From Myxococcus fulvus (GTDB lineage Bacteria; Myxococcota; Myxococcia; Myxococcales; Myxococcaceae): a stretch of DNA of 64,000 nt. The stretch lies in the NCBI RefSeq assembly GCF_900111765.1, contig NZ_FOIB01000004.1:496001-560000 (forward strand), given 5' to 3'. Below the pieces are notes generated by a model. The model saw nothing but the letters and a program-made list of their open reading frames with translations, had not been told where the DNA came from and did not search any database. The position numbers and the translations under genes are program-made. This document shows positions 1 to 9,546 of this stretch, in pieces. Position 1 is the stretch's first letter; every line of letters starts with the position of its first letter.

Positions 1-136
1 GCTCGCGTTGACCGAAGCGGTCCACCCAGAACGCGAGGCCGAACACACCACACGTCGCCACGCCGACGGACACGACGAACAGTCGGCGGAGACGACCAGG
101 ACGGGAGCGCAGCGAAGCGGGAGGCACGCACCGCAC
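1..136 (-). CDS. Membrane-anchored protein, N-terminal fragment (possible SanA/YdcF family)
   Basis: A stop-free frame runs from a GTG at 136 off the left edge of the window, giving 45 residues. A basic segment rich in Arg is followed by one hydrophobic helix (about residues 19-36, containing 'LFVVSVGVATCG') and then 'FWVDRFG'. This is the layout of an N-terminal membrane anchor and it resembles the start of SanA/YdcF proteins, but the fragment is too short to prove the family. It lies 26 bp downstream of the lipoprotein gene ending at 163 on the same strand, so the two may be co-transcribed. Third codon positions are mostly G or C, as in real genes here. The start is a guess because no strong ribosome site is visible. 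Confidence 0.45.
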   Translation of the reverse strand, partial: MRCVPPASLRSRPGRLRRLFVVSVGVATCGVFGLAFWVDRFGQRE

Positions 137-162
137 ACTATCCGCGAGGCGATGCGTTTACC

Positions 163-1524
163 TCAGGGGTCGAACCCGCCGAGGAACACCTCCCACGCGC
201 CCTCCAGTCGACCTGTGCCCAGGTCCACCGGCCCCAACTGCGTGCCCAACACCGCGCCCGGACCCTTCGTCGACAGCGACACGAAGTCCCTCACGACGTC
301 CGCGTCACCGAGCGCCTCCCGGGGAAATCCCCTCGCCCACTGCACCACCCCATCCACGCGGTCCAGCTTCACCAGGAACAGGTTCATGCGGCTCCCCGCC
401 ACTCCCGTCATCGGGCCCGTGCCCAGGTCATCGCCCTCCTCGTATCGACCGACGACGAGCGCCCCCTCCTGCGCGTCCAGCGCGAGCCCCGTCCCAATGA
501 AGCCGAAGTCACGCAGCCAGCGCGGCGTGCCCTCCGGGTCGAACGCCGCCACGAAACCCCTGCCACCCCCGGACTCCACCGCGCAGGTCCGCTCCAGGAA
601 CGTGAGCGGCGCGGTGAAGCCCCCCGTCACCAGCACCCGCTGCCCTTGCACCGCCACCCCCGTGGCCCGGCCCGAGCGCGTGTCGAGCCGTCGCTCCCAC
701 CGCGTCCGCCCTCGCGCATCCAGCTTCACCAGGAACGGCTGCGAGTCCATGGCCCCACGAACACGCGACGCCTGGAGCACCCCCGCGACATAGACCTGCC
801 CCTCCACGTCCACCGCCGCTGACACCGCCTCGCCCTGCCCGTCGTGCGCATACGTCCAGAGCAGCGCGCCCTTCGCGTCCAGCTTCACCGCGGCGGGAAC
901 CCGGCCCCGCTTCGCGTCGGCCAAGGAGCCCACCAGCACCAGGTTGCCCAACCCATCCACGTCCGCGTGCCGCGGCAGCAACGTGTCCGGCACCCCGAGC
1001 AACTCCAGACTCCGTGCCCCGATGAAGACACCGTCACGCCCCAGCTCCAGCAGGAACCGGCCCGCCGGCAACGGCCCGCCCCCCAGGTCCGCCCCCGCCA
1101 CGTTGCGCCCCACCACGAAGACGCGCCCGCGCGCGCTCACCGCGAGCACCTCCGCGAACCCCGGCAACGACAGCGACCACTGACGCTCACCGCCCGTGCC
1201 GTAGCGCGCCACCGCGAAGGTCTCCGGTGTCACCGGCCCCGTGCGAGGGTTGAGCAGCGGACCGAAGAAGTCCGCCACCGCCGCGTCCGAGTTGAGCGCC
1301 ACCACCACCTCGCCCCGCGCGTCGTGCGCGAGCCCCGCGGCCGACTCGCGCCCCGGGCCCGTCAACGGCCGCACCCACCGTGTCGCGCCCGTCGGACGCG
1401 GGCCCCGGGTGACACGCTCGACGCTCGAGCCCTTCTCCGTGGCCGGGAGCTCGTGCCGCTCACAGGCCAGGGCGAGCACCACCACCACCCAGCCCACCCT
1501 CCAGCTCCGTCCGCCATGAAGCAT
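163..1524 (-). CDS. Lipoprotein with SBBP-like beta-propeller repeats
   Basis: This 453-residue protein starts with a lipoprotein signal: a hydrophobic run of Val and Leu ending in 'LALAC', so Cys21 is the predicted lipidated residue. The mature part contains repeated segments of the type 'GEVVVALNSDA', 'GNLVLVGSLADA', 'GQVYVAGVLQ' and 'GALVVGRYEEG', spaced about 50-60 residues apart. This is the pattern of SBBP or delta-60 beta-propeller repeats that are common in myxobacterial secreted proteins. ATG 1524 is preferred over upstream codons because it gives the lipobox and leaves the divergent gene at 1682 intact. The ligand and role are unknown. The protein probably sits on the periplasmic or outer surface of the cell. 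Confidence 0.75.
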   Translation of the reverse strand: MLHGGRSWRVGWVVVVLALACERHELPATEKGSSVERVTRGPRPTGATRWVRPLTGPGRESAAGLAHDARGEVVVALNSDAAVADFFGPLLNPRTGPVTPETFAVARYGTGGERQWSLSLPGFAEVLAVSARGRVFVVGRNVAGADLGGGPLPAGRFLLELGRDGVFIGARSLELLGVPDTLLPRHADVDGLGNLVLVGSLADAKRGRVPAAVKLDAKGALLWTYAHDGQGEAVSAAVDVEGQVYVAGVLQASRVRGAMDSQPFLVKLDARGRTRWERRLDTRSGRATGVAVQGQRVLVTGGFTAPLTFLERTCAVESGGGRGFVAAFDPEGTPRWLRDFGFIGTGLALDAQEGALVVGRYEEGDDLGTGPMTGVAGSRMNLFLVKLDRVDGVVQWARGFPREALGDADVVRDFVSLSTKGPGAVLGTQLGPVDLGTGRLEGAWEVFLGGFDP

Positions 1525-1681
1525 CGCGTCGTGCCCCCAACCCACCTGCGTAGGCCCATGAAATTCCGAGGAAGCGTCGGGCAGGGTGGGGACCGGCGGC
1601 TGTCCGGTCGAGGGGCCCCCGGGTGCGAGATGACGAACCGCATCTGGACGTGGGCCCTGTGCGTGGGCTCCAATCCGTCGG

Positions 1682-2068
1682 GTGATGACCCAGGATGAAG
1701 TGGCGAAGGTGCTCTCGGACGTGGAGCTGGTGCCGTGCGCGGAGATGGCGCTGGCGGACGCGCGACGTCTGGTGGACGCATGTCTCGAAGCGGACGTCCC
1801 GGCGCTGGTGCACCGCGAGGCGTGCGCGAAGCCTGGCTGCAGTCCGAAGTTCCAGGTGCTGGTGCGCCCCGAGGACGGCGTGCGCGTGGCCACCCTGCTC
1901 CAGCAGCGGTGGATGGACAGCATCCAGCGCGAGGGCGTGCTGGCGGAGGGCGCCGCGCCCTTCGTGCTGCCCGCGTCCGAGGAGGGCGAGCCCCCCTGTC
2001 CCGCCTGCGGCACCGTCGCGCCCCTGGTGGAGGGGGCGTGCGCCGACTGTGGTCTTCAGCTCGAGTAG
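1682..2068 (+). CDS. Small DUF2007-like protein with C-terminal zinc ribbon
   Basis: The 128-residue product has an N-terminal part (about 8-80) with the beta-alpha-beta pattern of DUF2007-type putative signal-transducing proteins, including 'ALADARRLVDACLEADVPA' and a 'FQVLVRPEDGVRVA' strand-helix end. The last 30 residues hold a zinc-ribbon knuckle pair, 'CPACG' and 'CADCG'. Translation could begin at GTG 1682 or ATG 1685; neither has a convincing ribosome site. The gene is divergent from the lipoprotein gene at 1524 with 157 bp between them. No enzymatic motif is visible and the function is unknown. Family assignment to DUF2007 is inference from the fold pattern. Confidence 0.7.
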   Translation: MMTQDEVAKVLSDVELVPCAEMALADARRLVDACLEADVPALVHREACAKPGCSPKFQVLVRPEDGVRVATLLQQRWMDSIQREGVLAEGAAPFVLPASEEGEPPCPACGTVAPLVEGACADCGLQLE

Positions 2069-2178
2069 CGACCGGGCGGCGCCTGCGGCGCGAGCCCGAG
2101 CACCCTAACCTTCCCGGAGATGACCGGGATGGACTCCCCGAGCGCGGCCCCGCGCGGGGCAGCAGTGGAGGCACACGG

Positions 2179-2730
2179 ATGGAAGTCAAAGGCGTGGCGT
2201 TCCTGGCACGACAGCAGATGGCGGTGCAGGCGCACGGTGAGCAGGCGTGGCGGGACTTCCTGGCGGACATCAAGAGACGCGAGCCCGTCTTCTCCATGCC
2301 CATCCTCCCGGTGACGCGCATCCCGGTGGATGCGTTCCTCCGGTTCAACGAGGAGATGGTCCAGCGCTTCTACGGAGGGGACCAGGGCGTGTGGTGGCAG
2401 TTCGGCGTGAAGTCCGCCGAGTACGCGCTGGGGCAGGGACAGCTCAAGGCGATGTTCAGCCCCGGCGACTTCCGCCGCTTCCTCTTCTTCACGCCCGGCA
2501 TCTGGAAGGGCTACTTCACCGAGGGCGAGATGGAGGTGCTGCCGGGTCAGGGGTACACGGACCTGCGCATCTTCAAGGTGCCCAAGCCGCACGTGTACTT
2601 CGAGCTGTCGGTGATGGGCTTCGGGGCGGGCGGCCTGACGTTCCTGGGCGCGAAGGACCTGAAGCACGAGGTCATCAAGGGCTTCACGCGCAAGGACTCC
2701 GAAGTGGTCTACCGCTTCAACGTGAGCTGA
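2179..2730 (+). CDS. Conserved myxobacterial protein of unknown function (DUF2378-like layout)
   Basis: The 183-residue soluble protein opens with 'MEVKGVAFLARQQM' and is rich in aromatic residues in its second half ('FLFFTPGIWKGYF', 'PHVYFELSVMGFGAGG'). The opening 'KGxxFxxxxxxM' and a late 'GxxxF' region resemble the small paralogous proteins of myxobacteria grouped as DUF2378/TIGR02265, and the gene at 47905 in this window has a similar layout. No catalytic or metal site is evident and there is no signal peptide. ATG 2179 is chosen because it lies after a purine-rich stretch ('agtggaggcac'). Its 3' end overlaps the convergent nuclease gene by 14 bp. Family assignment is tentative. Confidence 0.65.
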   Translation: MEVKGVAFLARQQMAVQAHGEQAWRDFLADIKRREPVFSMPILPVTRIPVDAFLRFNEEMVQRFYGGDQGVWWQFGVKSAEYALGQGQLKAMFSPGDFRRFLFFTPGIWKGYFTEGEMEVLPGQGYTDLRIFKVPKPHVYFELSVMGFGAGGLTFLGAKDLKHEVIKGFTRKDSEVVYRFNVS

Positions 2731-3571
2731 GCGCGGCGTCCGCCTCGGTGGTGGACGCGGGCACGTCCAGGCGCAGGTCCGCCACCACCGGGTAGTGGTC
2801 GGACGCGTCCACGCGCAGCACGCGGCTGGCCACGGGCGTGAAGGCGTCACACGCCAGCACGTAGTCGATGCGCAGCGTGGGCAGGAACAGGGGCATGGGG
2901 TAGGTGCCCCGTGCTCCGCCCGTGGCGGCGACGACGTCCTTCATCTGCCGGCGCAACAGGCGCAGCGGGTTCGAGTCCGGGTCGTCGTTGAGGTCCCCCA
3001 TGAGCAGGTGGGGCCGGGTGTCACGGGCGAGCAGGTTCGCCACGAACGCGCTCTGGCGCAGGCGCGCGCGGGCGTTGAAGGGCCGGCGGATGAGGTGCGT
3101 GAGGTAGACGCTCACCTCGCGGCCATCCACGTTCATCACCGCGTGGGCGAGCGTGCGCGGCTCGGCGCCCGCCGGGTTGGGCAGCGGGTATTGCGCGAGC
3201 GCCTCGAGCGGGAAGCGGGACAGGAGCGCGATGCCGTACGCGCCGCCGTGAAGGTCCGTGGTGCGGAAGTGCGCGCGGTGGGACAGGCCGGTGAGGCGCG
3301 CGAGGGCCTCCACCTGGTCCACGCCGCCGGCGCGGGCGGAGCCGACGTCGACCTCCTGGAGCGCGACGACATCCGGCACGGAGGCTCGGATGACGCGGGC
3401 CACGCCGTCGAGGCCGCGGGCGCCGGACTGGATGTTGAAGGTCATCACCCGCAGCGTCCCCGGCTCGCGGTGCACGGCGGCCACGGGGACTTCGGGGGGG
3501 AGCAGACCGGGGCCGGTCGCACACGCGAGCGGCCCCAGCATGAGCAGCATGGGGAGGAGGCGGAGGTGCAT
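2717..3571 (-). CDS. Exported endonuclease/exonuclease/phosphatase family protein
   Basis: The 284-residue protein has a signal sequence ending near Cys17 ('LGPLAC'); the residue at -3 is Pro, so lipid attachment is uncertain. The rest is one endonuclease/exonuclease/phosphatase domain. Seen residues are 'TFNIQSG' (Asn46), 'ALQEVD' (Glu73), 'THLIRRP' (His159), 'GDLNDDP' (Asp193, Asn195), 'RIDYVLA' (Asp236) and 'SDHYPV' (Asp258, His259). This is the full metal-dependent DNase I-like active-site set. Such exported enzymes hydrolyse nucleic acids, phosphoinositides or sphingomyelin; the substrate cannot be told from sequence. It overlaps the convergent gene ending at 2730 by 14 bp. Confidence 0.85.
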   Translation of the reverse strand: MHLRLLPMLLMLGPLACATGPGLLPPEVPVAAVHREPGTLRVMTFNIQSGARGLDGVARVIRASVPDVVALQEVDVGSARAGGVDQVEALARLTGLSHRAHFRTTDLHGGAYGIALLSRFPLEALAQYPLPNPAGAEPRTLAHAVMNVDGREVSVYLTHLIRRPFNARARLRQSAFVANLLARDTRPHLLMGDLNDDPDSNPLRLLRRQMKDVVAATGGARGTYPMPLFLPTLRIDYVLACDAFTPVASRVLRVDASDHYPVVADLRLDVPASTTEADAALSSR

Positions 3572-3654
3572 GGGACGAAGGCGCGATGCTACGTCGCGCC
3601 GTCGTCCGTTGTCGCCTCGCCCCCCGGGGCCTGTCCGATGGGCAGGCGGGCGGG

Positions 3655-4281
3655 TTACTCGTCGCGGCGGCGCAGACGCGCGCCGAGCAGCATCAGCGCC
3701 GCGCCGAGCAGGGGCGCGCCACCGGCGGCGGCGCAGCCACCGCCGTCGTCATCACCGCCGCCGTCGCCGCCACCGTCGCCGACCTTGACCTTGAGCTGGG
3801 TGGCGCCGGACGCGTCACCGGTGTCCTCGCCGTTGCCGTTGGTGGAGTTGCCGGCGCCGAACAGGGTGAGGGTGGTGGCGGTGGACGGGGCGACGACGGT
3901 GAAGGCGAAGCTCACCGAGCCGTTGGCGAAGGCCTTGGGCTGGGCGTGGGTCAGCTCGCCGGAGAGCTTCTTGGAGTCGGAGCCGCCGGCGGTGAGGGTG
4001 GCCTCGCCGCCGTCCACGGCGACGTTGTAGCCACCGCGCACGCCCGGGCCGCCGGTGATGGTCAGGGTGTAGTTGCCCGTCTGGCCCGGGTTGAGCGTCG
4101 TGGGGCCGTCGATGGTCACCGTGGGCGCGGTGCCCGAGCGCGAGTGGCAGCCGGAGGAGCAGGTCTGCCCGCTCTTGCCGCTGTAGTTGCTCTGGCCCGT
4201 GGCGTAGGCGAAGGCGGAGCCGGAGACGAGGCACGCGGCCAGGGTGGCGGCGACCTTGAGGGACGGAAGGAACGACTGCAT
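3655..4281 (-). CDS. MXAN_6652-family MYXO-CTERM-anchored protein
   Basis: The 208-residue protein has a Sec signal peptide ending near 'SAFA' (residue 25). Right after it comes 'CSSGCHS' (Cys41, Cys45, His46), a CxxxCH variant of the haem-c attachment motif. An Ig-like beta domain follows ('APTVTIDGPTTLNPGQTGNY' and on), then a Gly/Asp-rich spacer. The C-terminal tail is a typical MYXO-CTERM sorting signal: 'GGGCAAAGG', a hydrophobic helix, then 'ARLRRRDE'. Known MYXO-CTERM proteins are processed by a myxosortase at the Gly-Cys site and displayed on the surface. The start is supported by a GGAGG five bases before ATG. Haem binding is unproven, as CX3CH is a rare form. Confidence 0.85.
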   Translation of the reverse strand: MQSFLPSLKVAATLAACLVSGSAFAYATGQSNYSGKSGQTCSSGCHSRSGTAPTVTIDGPTTLNPGQTGNYTLTITGGPGVRGGYNVAVDGGEATLTAGGSDSKKLSGELTHAQPKAFANGSVSFAFTVVAPSTATTLTLFGAGNSTNGNGEDTGDASGATQLKVKVGDGGGDGGGDDDGGGCAAAGGAPLLGAALMLLGARLRRRDE

Positions 4282-4483
4282 GAAGCCTCCAGGTTGAGGA
4301 ACCCGAGAAGGAAGGGGGAAGACTTCATACCGCGACGCGCCAACGCTTCCCAGCACTCGCCCGGGAGGGTCCACGTGACGGTTTCGTCGAGGGTTTCGCT
4401 CTGGCGCGAGGACTCCAGTCACTCGGTATCAGAGGTCCCGGCTGACACCTCGAAGGGGTGCGGCGTTCTGTCCTGGGCGCACG

Positions 4484-4966
4484 TCACGGGTGATACGGAT
4501 ACCGCTCCACACGCCCATCGGGAGACACGGCGTACAGCTCGAACCAGTCGGTCTCGAGTGAGACACCGGGGCCGAAGCCAGGGCACCTGTCCACGCGCCG
4601 GTTGACCCGGACGAAGTACCAGCCGTCCTTCTGGGCGACGAGGACCTCGAGGGCGCGCGGAGAGAATGCACAGGAGCGGCCTGCGTCCTTCGCGAAGCGG
4701 TGTTTCAGGACCTGCTCCAACACGGTGTGCGCGGCCATGACGGCGGAGCCATCGAGCGTGGCCAGGGGAGACAGCTCCTCCTCGGGCCAGGGAATGTCCG
4801 CGCCGGCCAGGGTCCCCGCGTCACGAGGGCCCGCGTCCACCTGGGACACGAGCGGTCCGGAAGAAGCGACACCCGCGTCGCGCGCACCCGCCCCACCCGG
4901 CGCCGGAAGGGCACCGCCTTGCGCCAGCCAGGTGGCGAGCAGGAGGTAGAGCTGTGGCTTCGGCAT
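4484..4966 (-). CDS. Exported hypothetical protein
   Basis: The 160-residue product starts with a short hydrophobic signal-like segment ('LYLLLATWLAQGGA'), continues with an Ala/Gly/Asp-rich low-complexity stretch up to about residue 60, and ends in a compact domain with two Cys (in 'SCAFS' and 'RCPGFG') that could form a disulphide. The domain contains 'DGWYFVRVNRRVDRC' and 'YAVSPDGRVERYPY', which reads like a small beta-rich fold. I do not recognise a family. It stands upstream of the MYXO-CTERM gene on the same strand with about 200 bp between, and is divergent from proS. It probably acts in the envelope. Confidence 0.6.
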   Translation of the reverse strand: MPKPQLYLLLATWLAQGGALPAPGGAGARDAGVASSGPLVSQVDAGPRDAGTLAGADIPWPEEELSPLATLDGSAVMAAHTVLEQVLKHRFAKDAGRSCAFSPRALEVLVAQKDGWYFVRVNRRVDRCPGFGPGVSLETDWFELYAVSPDGRVERYPYHP

Positions 4967-5178
4967 GGAGCACTTCCTCCCCTCTCGGAGCGTGACGGTC
5001 CGTTCAGGTACGTGTGTGGATGCCGGCTGGCCGCTCCCTCGGAGCCCTCACATCCGGTGGGCCGTGCCCGTCAGGGTGACACACGGGGGAGGTCCGGGGC
5101 GACGGGGCCGTTGATTTCTGGGTGGCCCCAGCGTAGGCAACCGTCCTCTTTCCACGACTTTAGAAGGGTGCTCCGCAC

Positions 5179-6612
5179 ATGGCCGAGAAGCTCACGCCCC
5201 GCGAGAAGGGCTTTTCCGAGTGGTACGTCGACGTGGTCCAGAAGGCGAAGCTCGCCGACTACTCGGACGTGAAGGGCTGCATGGTCATCCGGCCCAACGG
5301 CTACGCCATCTGGGAGAACATGCAGCGCGTCCTGGACAAGATGTTCAAGGACCTGGGCCACAAGAACGCCTACTTCCCGCTACTCATCCCCGAGAGCTAC
5401 CTCAAGAAGGAGGCCGAGCACGTCGAGGGCTTCAACCCCCAGCTCGCCGTCGTCACCCACGCGGGCGGCGCCAAGCTCGAGGAGCCCTACGTCATCCGGC
5501 CCACCTCCGAGACCATCATCAACCGCAGCTTCGCCAAGTGGATCCAGAGCTACCGCGACCTCCCCCTGCTGCTCAACCAGTGGGCCAACGTCATGCGCTG
5601 GGAGATGCGCACCCGCCTGTTCCTGCGCACCACCGAGTTCCTCTGGCAGGAAGGCCACACCTGTCATGAGACCGAAGAGGACGCGGAGAAGGAGACCCTC
5701 CAGATGCTGGAGGTCTACCGGACCTTCGCCGAGGACTACATGGCCATGCCCGTCATGACGGGCCGCAAGTCCGAGTCCGAGCGCTTCGCCGGCGCCCTGC
5801 GCACCTACAGCATCGAAGCCATGATGCAGGACAAGAAGGCCCTGCAGGCCGGCACCAGCCACAACCTGGGCCAGAACTTCGCCAAGGCCTTCGAGACCAA
5901 GTTCCAGGGTCGCGACGGCCGCGAGCACTTCGTCTGGCAGACGTCCTGGGGCGTGTCCACGCGCCTCATCGGCGGCCTCATCATGACCCACTCGGATGAC
6001 TCGGGTCTCATCGTCCCGCCGAAGCTCGCCTCCAACCACGTCGTCATCATCCCCATCTTCGGCAAGGCCTCCGACGCGGAGAAGGCCCAGGTCCTGGAGA
6101 AGAGCCACGCTCTCGCCGCGGACCTGCGCAAGGCGGGCCTGGGCGTCGTGGTGGACGATGACGAGAGCAAGGGCCCGGGCTTCAAGTACTTCGAGCACGA
6201 GCTCATCGGCACCTGCGTGCGCATCGAGATCGGCCCCAAGGACCTGGCCAAGGGCACCTGCGTCATGGTGCGCCGCGACCTCAAGGTGAAGGAGTTCATC
6301 CCGCTCGGCGAGGCCGCCGCCAAGGCCCAGTCCATGCTGGACGCCATGCAGAAGGACCTGTTCCAGAAGGCCAAGGACTTCCGCGAGGCGCACACCTTCG
6401 AGGTCAACTCCTACGAGGAGATGAAGGAGAAGGCGGACGCGGGCTTCCTGCTCGCCCACTGGAACCTGGACCCCAAGGTGGAGGCCCGCATCAAGGAGGA
6501 GACCGGCCTGACCACCCGCAACCGGCCCTTTGCCCTCAAGCAGGAGCCGGGCAAGTGCGTCGTCACCGGCGAGGACTCGCCGGGCCGCATCGTGTTCTCC
6601 AAGGCGTACTGA
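5179..6612 (+). CDS. proS: Proline--tRNA ligase (archaeal/eukaryotic-type ProRS)
   Basis: The 477-residue enzyme charges tRNA-Pro with proline in the cytoplasm. All three class II synthetase motifs are visible: motif 1 around residues 35-70 ('[19 protein letters not shown]'), motif 2 ('[20 protein letters not shown]') and motif 3 ('[18 protein letters not shown]'). The C-terminal anticodon-binding domain follows ('[12 protein letters not shown]'). Length and organisation match the short archaeal/eukaryotic-type ProRS; the INS editing domain of the long bacterial form is absent. A purine-rich 'agaaggg' lies about ten bases before ATG. The gene is alone on its strand and is closed by a strong hairpin at 6625. 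Confidence 0.97.
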   Translation: MAEKLTPREKGFSEWYVDVVQKAKLADYSDVKGCMVIRPNGYAIWENMQRVLDKMFKDLGHKNAYFPLLIPESYLKKEAEHVEGFNPQLAVVTHAGGAKLEEPYVIRPTSETIINRSFAKWIQSYRDLPLLLNQWANVMRWEMRTRLFLRTTEFLWQEGHTCHETEEDAEKETLQMLEVYRTFAEDYMAMPVMTGRKSESERFAGALRTYSIEAMMQDKKALQAGTSHNLGQNFAKAFETKFQGRDGREHFVWQTSWGVSTRLIGGLIMTHSDDSGLIVPPKLASNHVVIIPIFGKASDAEKAQVLEKSHALAADLRKAGLGVVVDDDESKGPGFKYFEHELIGTCVRIEIGPKDLAKGTCVMVRRDLKVKEFIPLGEAAAKAQSMLDAMQKDLFQKAKDFREAHTFEVNSYEEMKEKADAGFLLAHWNLDPKVEARIKEETGLTTRNRPFALKQEPGKCVVTGEDSPGRIVFSKAY

Positions 6613-6624
6613 GCCGCGTCACAC

Positions 6625-6668
6625 CGAGGGCCGTGGGAGGAGCCGTGTCGCTCCCCTCGCGGCCCTCG
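6625..6668. terminator. Hairpin terminator between convergent proS and adenylyl cyclase
   Basis: The arms CGAGGGCCG (6625-6633) and CGGCCCTCG (6660-6668) pair perfectly and enclose a second near-perfect stem (GAGGAGC with GCTCCCCTC). It sits between two genes that end facing each other, so it probably stops transcription from both sides. A short T run ('ctttg') follows on the plus strand. Confidence 0.75.
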
Positions 6669-6675
6669 CGCTTTG

Positions 6676-7932
<1,257 letters not shown>

Positions 7933-8022
7933 CTAGCCCACCCTCCCCTCGCCCCTCCAGGGAGGCCCGACACACGCGCCTGGGTCCTCGCGGACGGCTA
8001 TCCTCGCGCGCCGGAGACATCC

Positions 8023-8547
8023 ATGGCGAGCATCGGTCACGTGGCGGTGGGGCTGGCGTTGGGGCGGTACGAAGCGAACGGCAAGGCGACGAGGCGGCTG
8101 CTCGCCTCCATGGCGCTGTTCTCCGCGCTGGCGCTGCTGCCCGACGCGGACGTGGTGGCCTTCGTGTTCCGCATCCCCTACTCGGCGCCCTGGGGACACC
8201 GCGGCGCGTCGCACTCGTTCGTCTTCGCCGCGGGCATCGCGCTGCTGGTGGCCCTGGTGGCGAGGTGGCGCGGCGCCTCCGCCACGAGGTGGGGCGGGCT
8301 GGCGTTCGTCGCGGTGGCGAGCCACGGACTCCTGGACGCGCTCACCGACGGCGGGCTGGGCGCGGCGCTCCTGTGGCCCTTCTCCAACGCGCGCATGTTC
8401 GCGCCCGTGCGTCCGCTGCCCGTGTCCCCCATCGGCGCGGGCATGCTGTCGCCGCGAGGGATGTACGTCGTCGGCGCGGAGCTGCTCGCGTTCATCCCCC
8501 TCTGGGCCTACGCGCTGTGGCCGCGCCGGTCCGCGAGAAGGAGCTGA
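8023..8547 (+). CDS. Membrane-bound metal-dependent hydrolase (YdjM/LexA-regulated type)
   Basis: The 174-residue membrane protein opens with 'MASIGHVAVGLALGR' and carries 'LLPDADVVAF' and 'HRGASHSFVFAAG' before several hydrophobic helices. The pattern of His, Asp-x-Asp and HRGxSHS is that of the YdjM-like (PF04307) membrane-bound predicted metal-dependent hydrolases. The substrate is not known for the family in general. ATG 8023 is chosen for 'ggag' nine bases upstream and the conserved N-terminus. It is divergent from the cyclase and ends four bases before thpR, so the two are probably co-transcribed. Confidence 0.85.
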   Translation: MASIGHVAVGLALGRYEANGKATRRLLASMALFSALALLPDADVVAFVFRIPYSAPWGHRGASHSFVFAAGIALLVALVARWRGASATRWGGLAFVAVASHGLLDALTDGGLGAALLWPFSNARMFAPVRPLPVSPIGAGMLSPRGMYVVGAELLAFIPLWAYALWPRRSARRS

Positions 8548-8551
8548 AGCC

Positions 8552-9106
8552 ATGCGACTGTTCACCGCCGTCACGCTGGGCGACGTCATCGAGGCCCGCG
8601 CCGCCGAGGAGCTGTCGCGGCTGCGCGCGCTCGCGCCCACCGCCCGCTTCGTGCGCGCCGAGGGTGTGCACCTCACGTTGGTGTTCCTGGGGGAAGTGGA
8701 GCCCTCGCGGCTGCCCGCCATCCGTGAGGCTCTCGCGTCGGTGGGCCCGCGACACGCGCCCTTCACCCTGTCCGTGGGAGGCGGCGGCACGTTCGGCACG
8801 CCGTCGCATCCGCGCGTGCTCTGGTCCCACGTGCGCGGGGACGTCGAGGCGCTGGAGGCGCTGCAGACGGACACGGCCGCGCAGTTGCTCCCGCTCGGCT
8901 TCGAGCCCGAGCACCGTGACTACGCGCCCCACCTGACGCTGGCCCGGGCCAAGGCCCCCAAGGGCGACCCCGCGCTGCTCGCGTGCGCGCAGGCGCTGGC
9001 GAGCGTCGAGCTGGGCGAGGGGCGCGTGGACCGGCTCGTGCTGTTCGAGAGCCGGGGGCCCGACTACGTCCCCGTGGTGGAGGTGCCGCTCACGCGCGCG
9101 GGATGA
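8552..9106 (+). CDS. thpR: RNA 2',3'-cyclic phosphodiesterase (LigT family)
   Basis: The 184-residue cytoplasmic protein is a 2H phosphoesterase. The two HxTL motifs are 'HLTLVFLG' (His40) and 'HLTLARAK' (His127), spaced as expected. The family opens 2',3'-cyclic phosphates at RNA ends and can ligate tRNA halves in vitro; the physiological substrate is unsettled. 'MRLFTAVTLGDV' is a typical N-terminus. The stop codon TGA at 9104-9106 overlaps an ATGATG that opens the downstream repeat region, and the last bases of the gene already resemble the repeat unit ('cacgcgcgcggga'). Confidence 0.92.
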   Translation: MRLFTAVTLGDVIEARAAEELSRLRALAPTARFVRAEGVHLTLVFLGEVEPSRLPAIREALASVGPRHAPFTLSVGGGGTFGTPSHPRVLWSHVRGDVEALEALQTDTAAQLLPLGFEPEHRDYAPHLTLARAKAPKGDPALLACAQALASVELGEGRVDRLVLFESRGPDYVPVVEVPLTRAG

Positions 9107-9426
9107 TGGCGCGTGCCACAGTCGAGCCTCCGCGTCGTGCTGACGCAGTGCGCGCTCATGCGCGCGGACGGATGGCACGTGCTTCAGGCGAGCCCACGTA
9201 TCGCACCGACGCGGTGCCCGCTCATGCGCGCGGACCGATGATGGCACGTGCTCCAGGCGAGCCCACGCGTCGCACCGACGCGGTGCCCGCTCATGCGCGC
9301 GGACGGATGGCGCGTGCCCCAGACAAGCCCACGCATCGCACCGACGCGGTGTCCGCTCATGCGCGCGGACGGATGGCGCGTGCCCCAGACAAGCCCACGC
9401 ATCGCACCGACGCAGTGCCCGCTCAC
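9105..9426. repeat. Tandem 66-bp repeat, about five copies
   Basis: Copies lie at 9105-9169, 9170-9235, 9236-9304 (69 bp, with a 3-base insertion), 9305-9370 and 9371-9426 (partial). The common core runs 'gatggcgcgtgcc', 'gcccacgcatcgcaccgac' and 'gctcatgcgcgcggac'. Copies 4 and 5 are almost identical while copies 1 and 2 have drifted. Because every unit length is a multiple of three, several frames stay open through the array, including one that continues into the YiiX-like gene. Codon third positions are far less GC-rich than in real genes here, so the array is probably not coding. Confidence 0.9.
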
Positions 9427-9546
9427 AAGAGTCACGGCGAGGACGGACCCACACGGTGTCAGGATGACCTCGCCCCGGACGCACACTGGCACCACCCCTG
9501 CAACCCACGCAGGCGAGCGCACGCAAGCGCCGGAAAGGACGGGCAC
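9427..9546 (+). other. Spacer between repeat array and YiiX-like gene
   Basis: Together with the repeats this makes a 440-base stretch without a confident gene. The spacer holds no clear hairpin or promoter. Its end supplies a ribosome site ('ggaaaggac') about six bases before ATG 9547. Confidence 0.5.

Noticed and set aside
8-793. Plus-strand frame at the left edge
   Set aside because: It lies opposite the lipoprotein gene ending at 163, is rich in Ser/Pro/Arg and shows no domain.
9105-9426. CRISPR array
   Set aside because: The 66-bp units are contiguous tandem copies without unique spacers between short repeats, and there are no cas genes.
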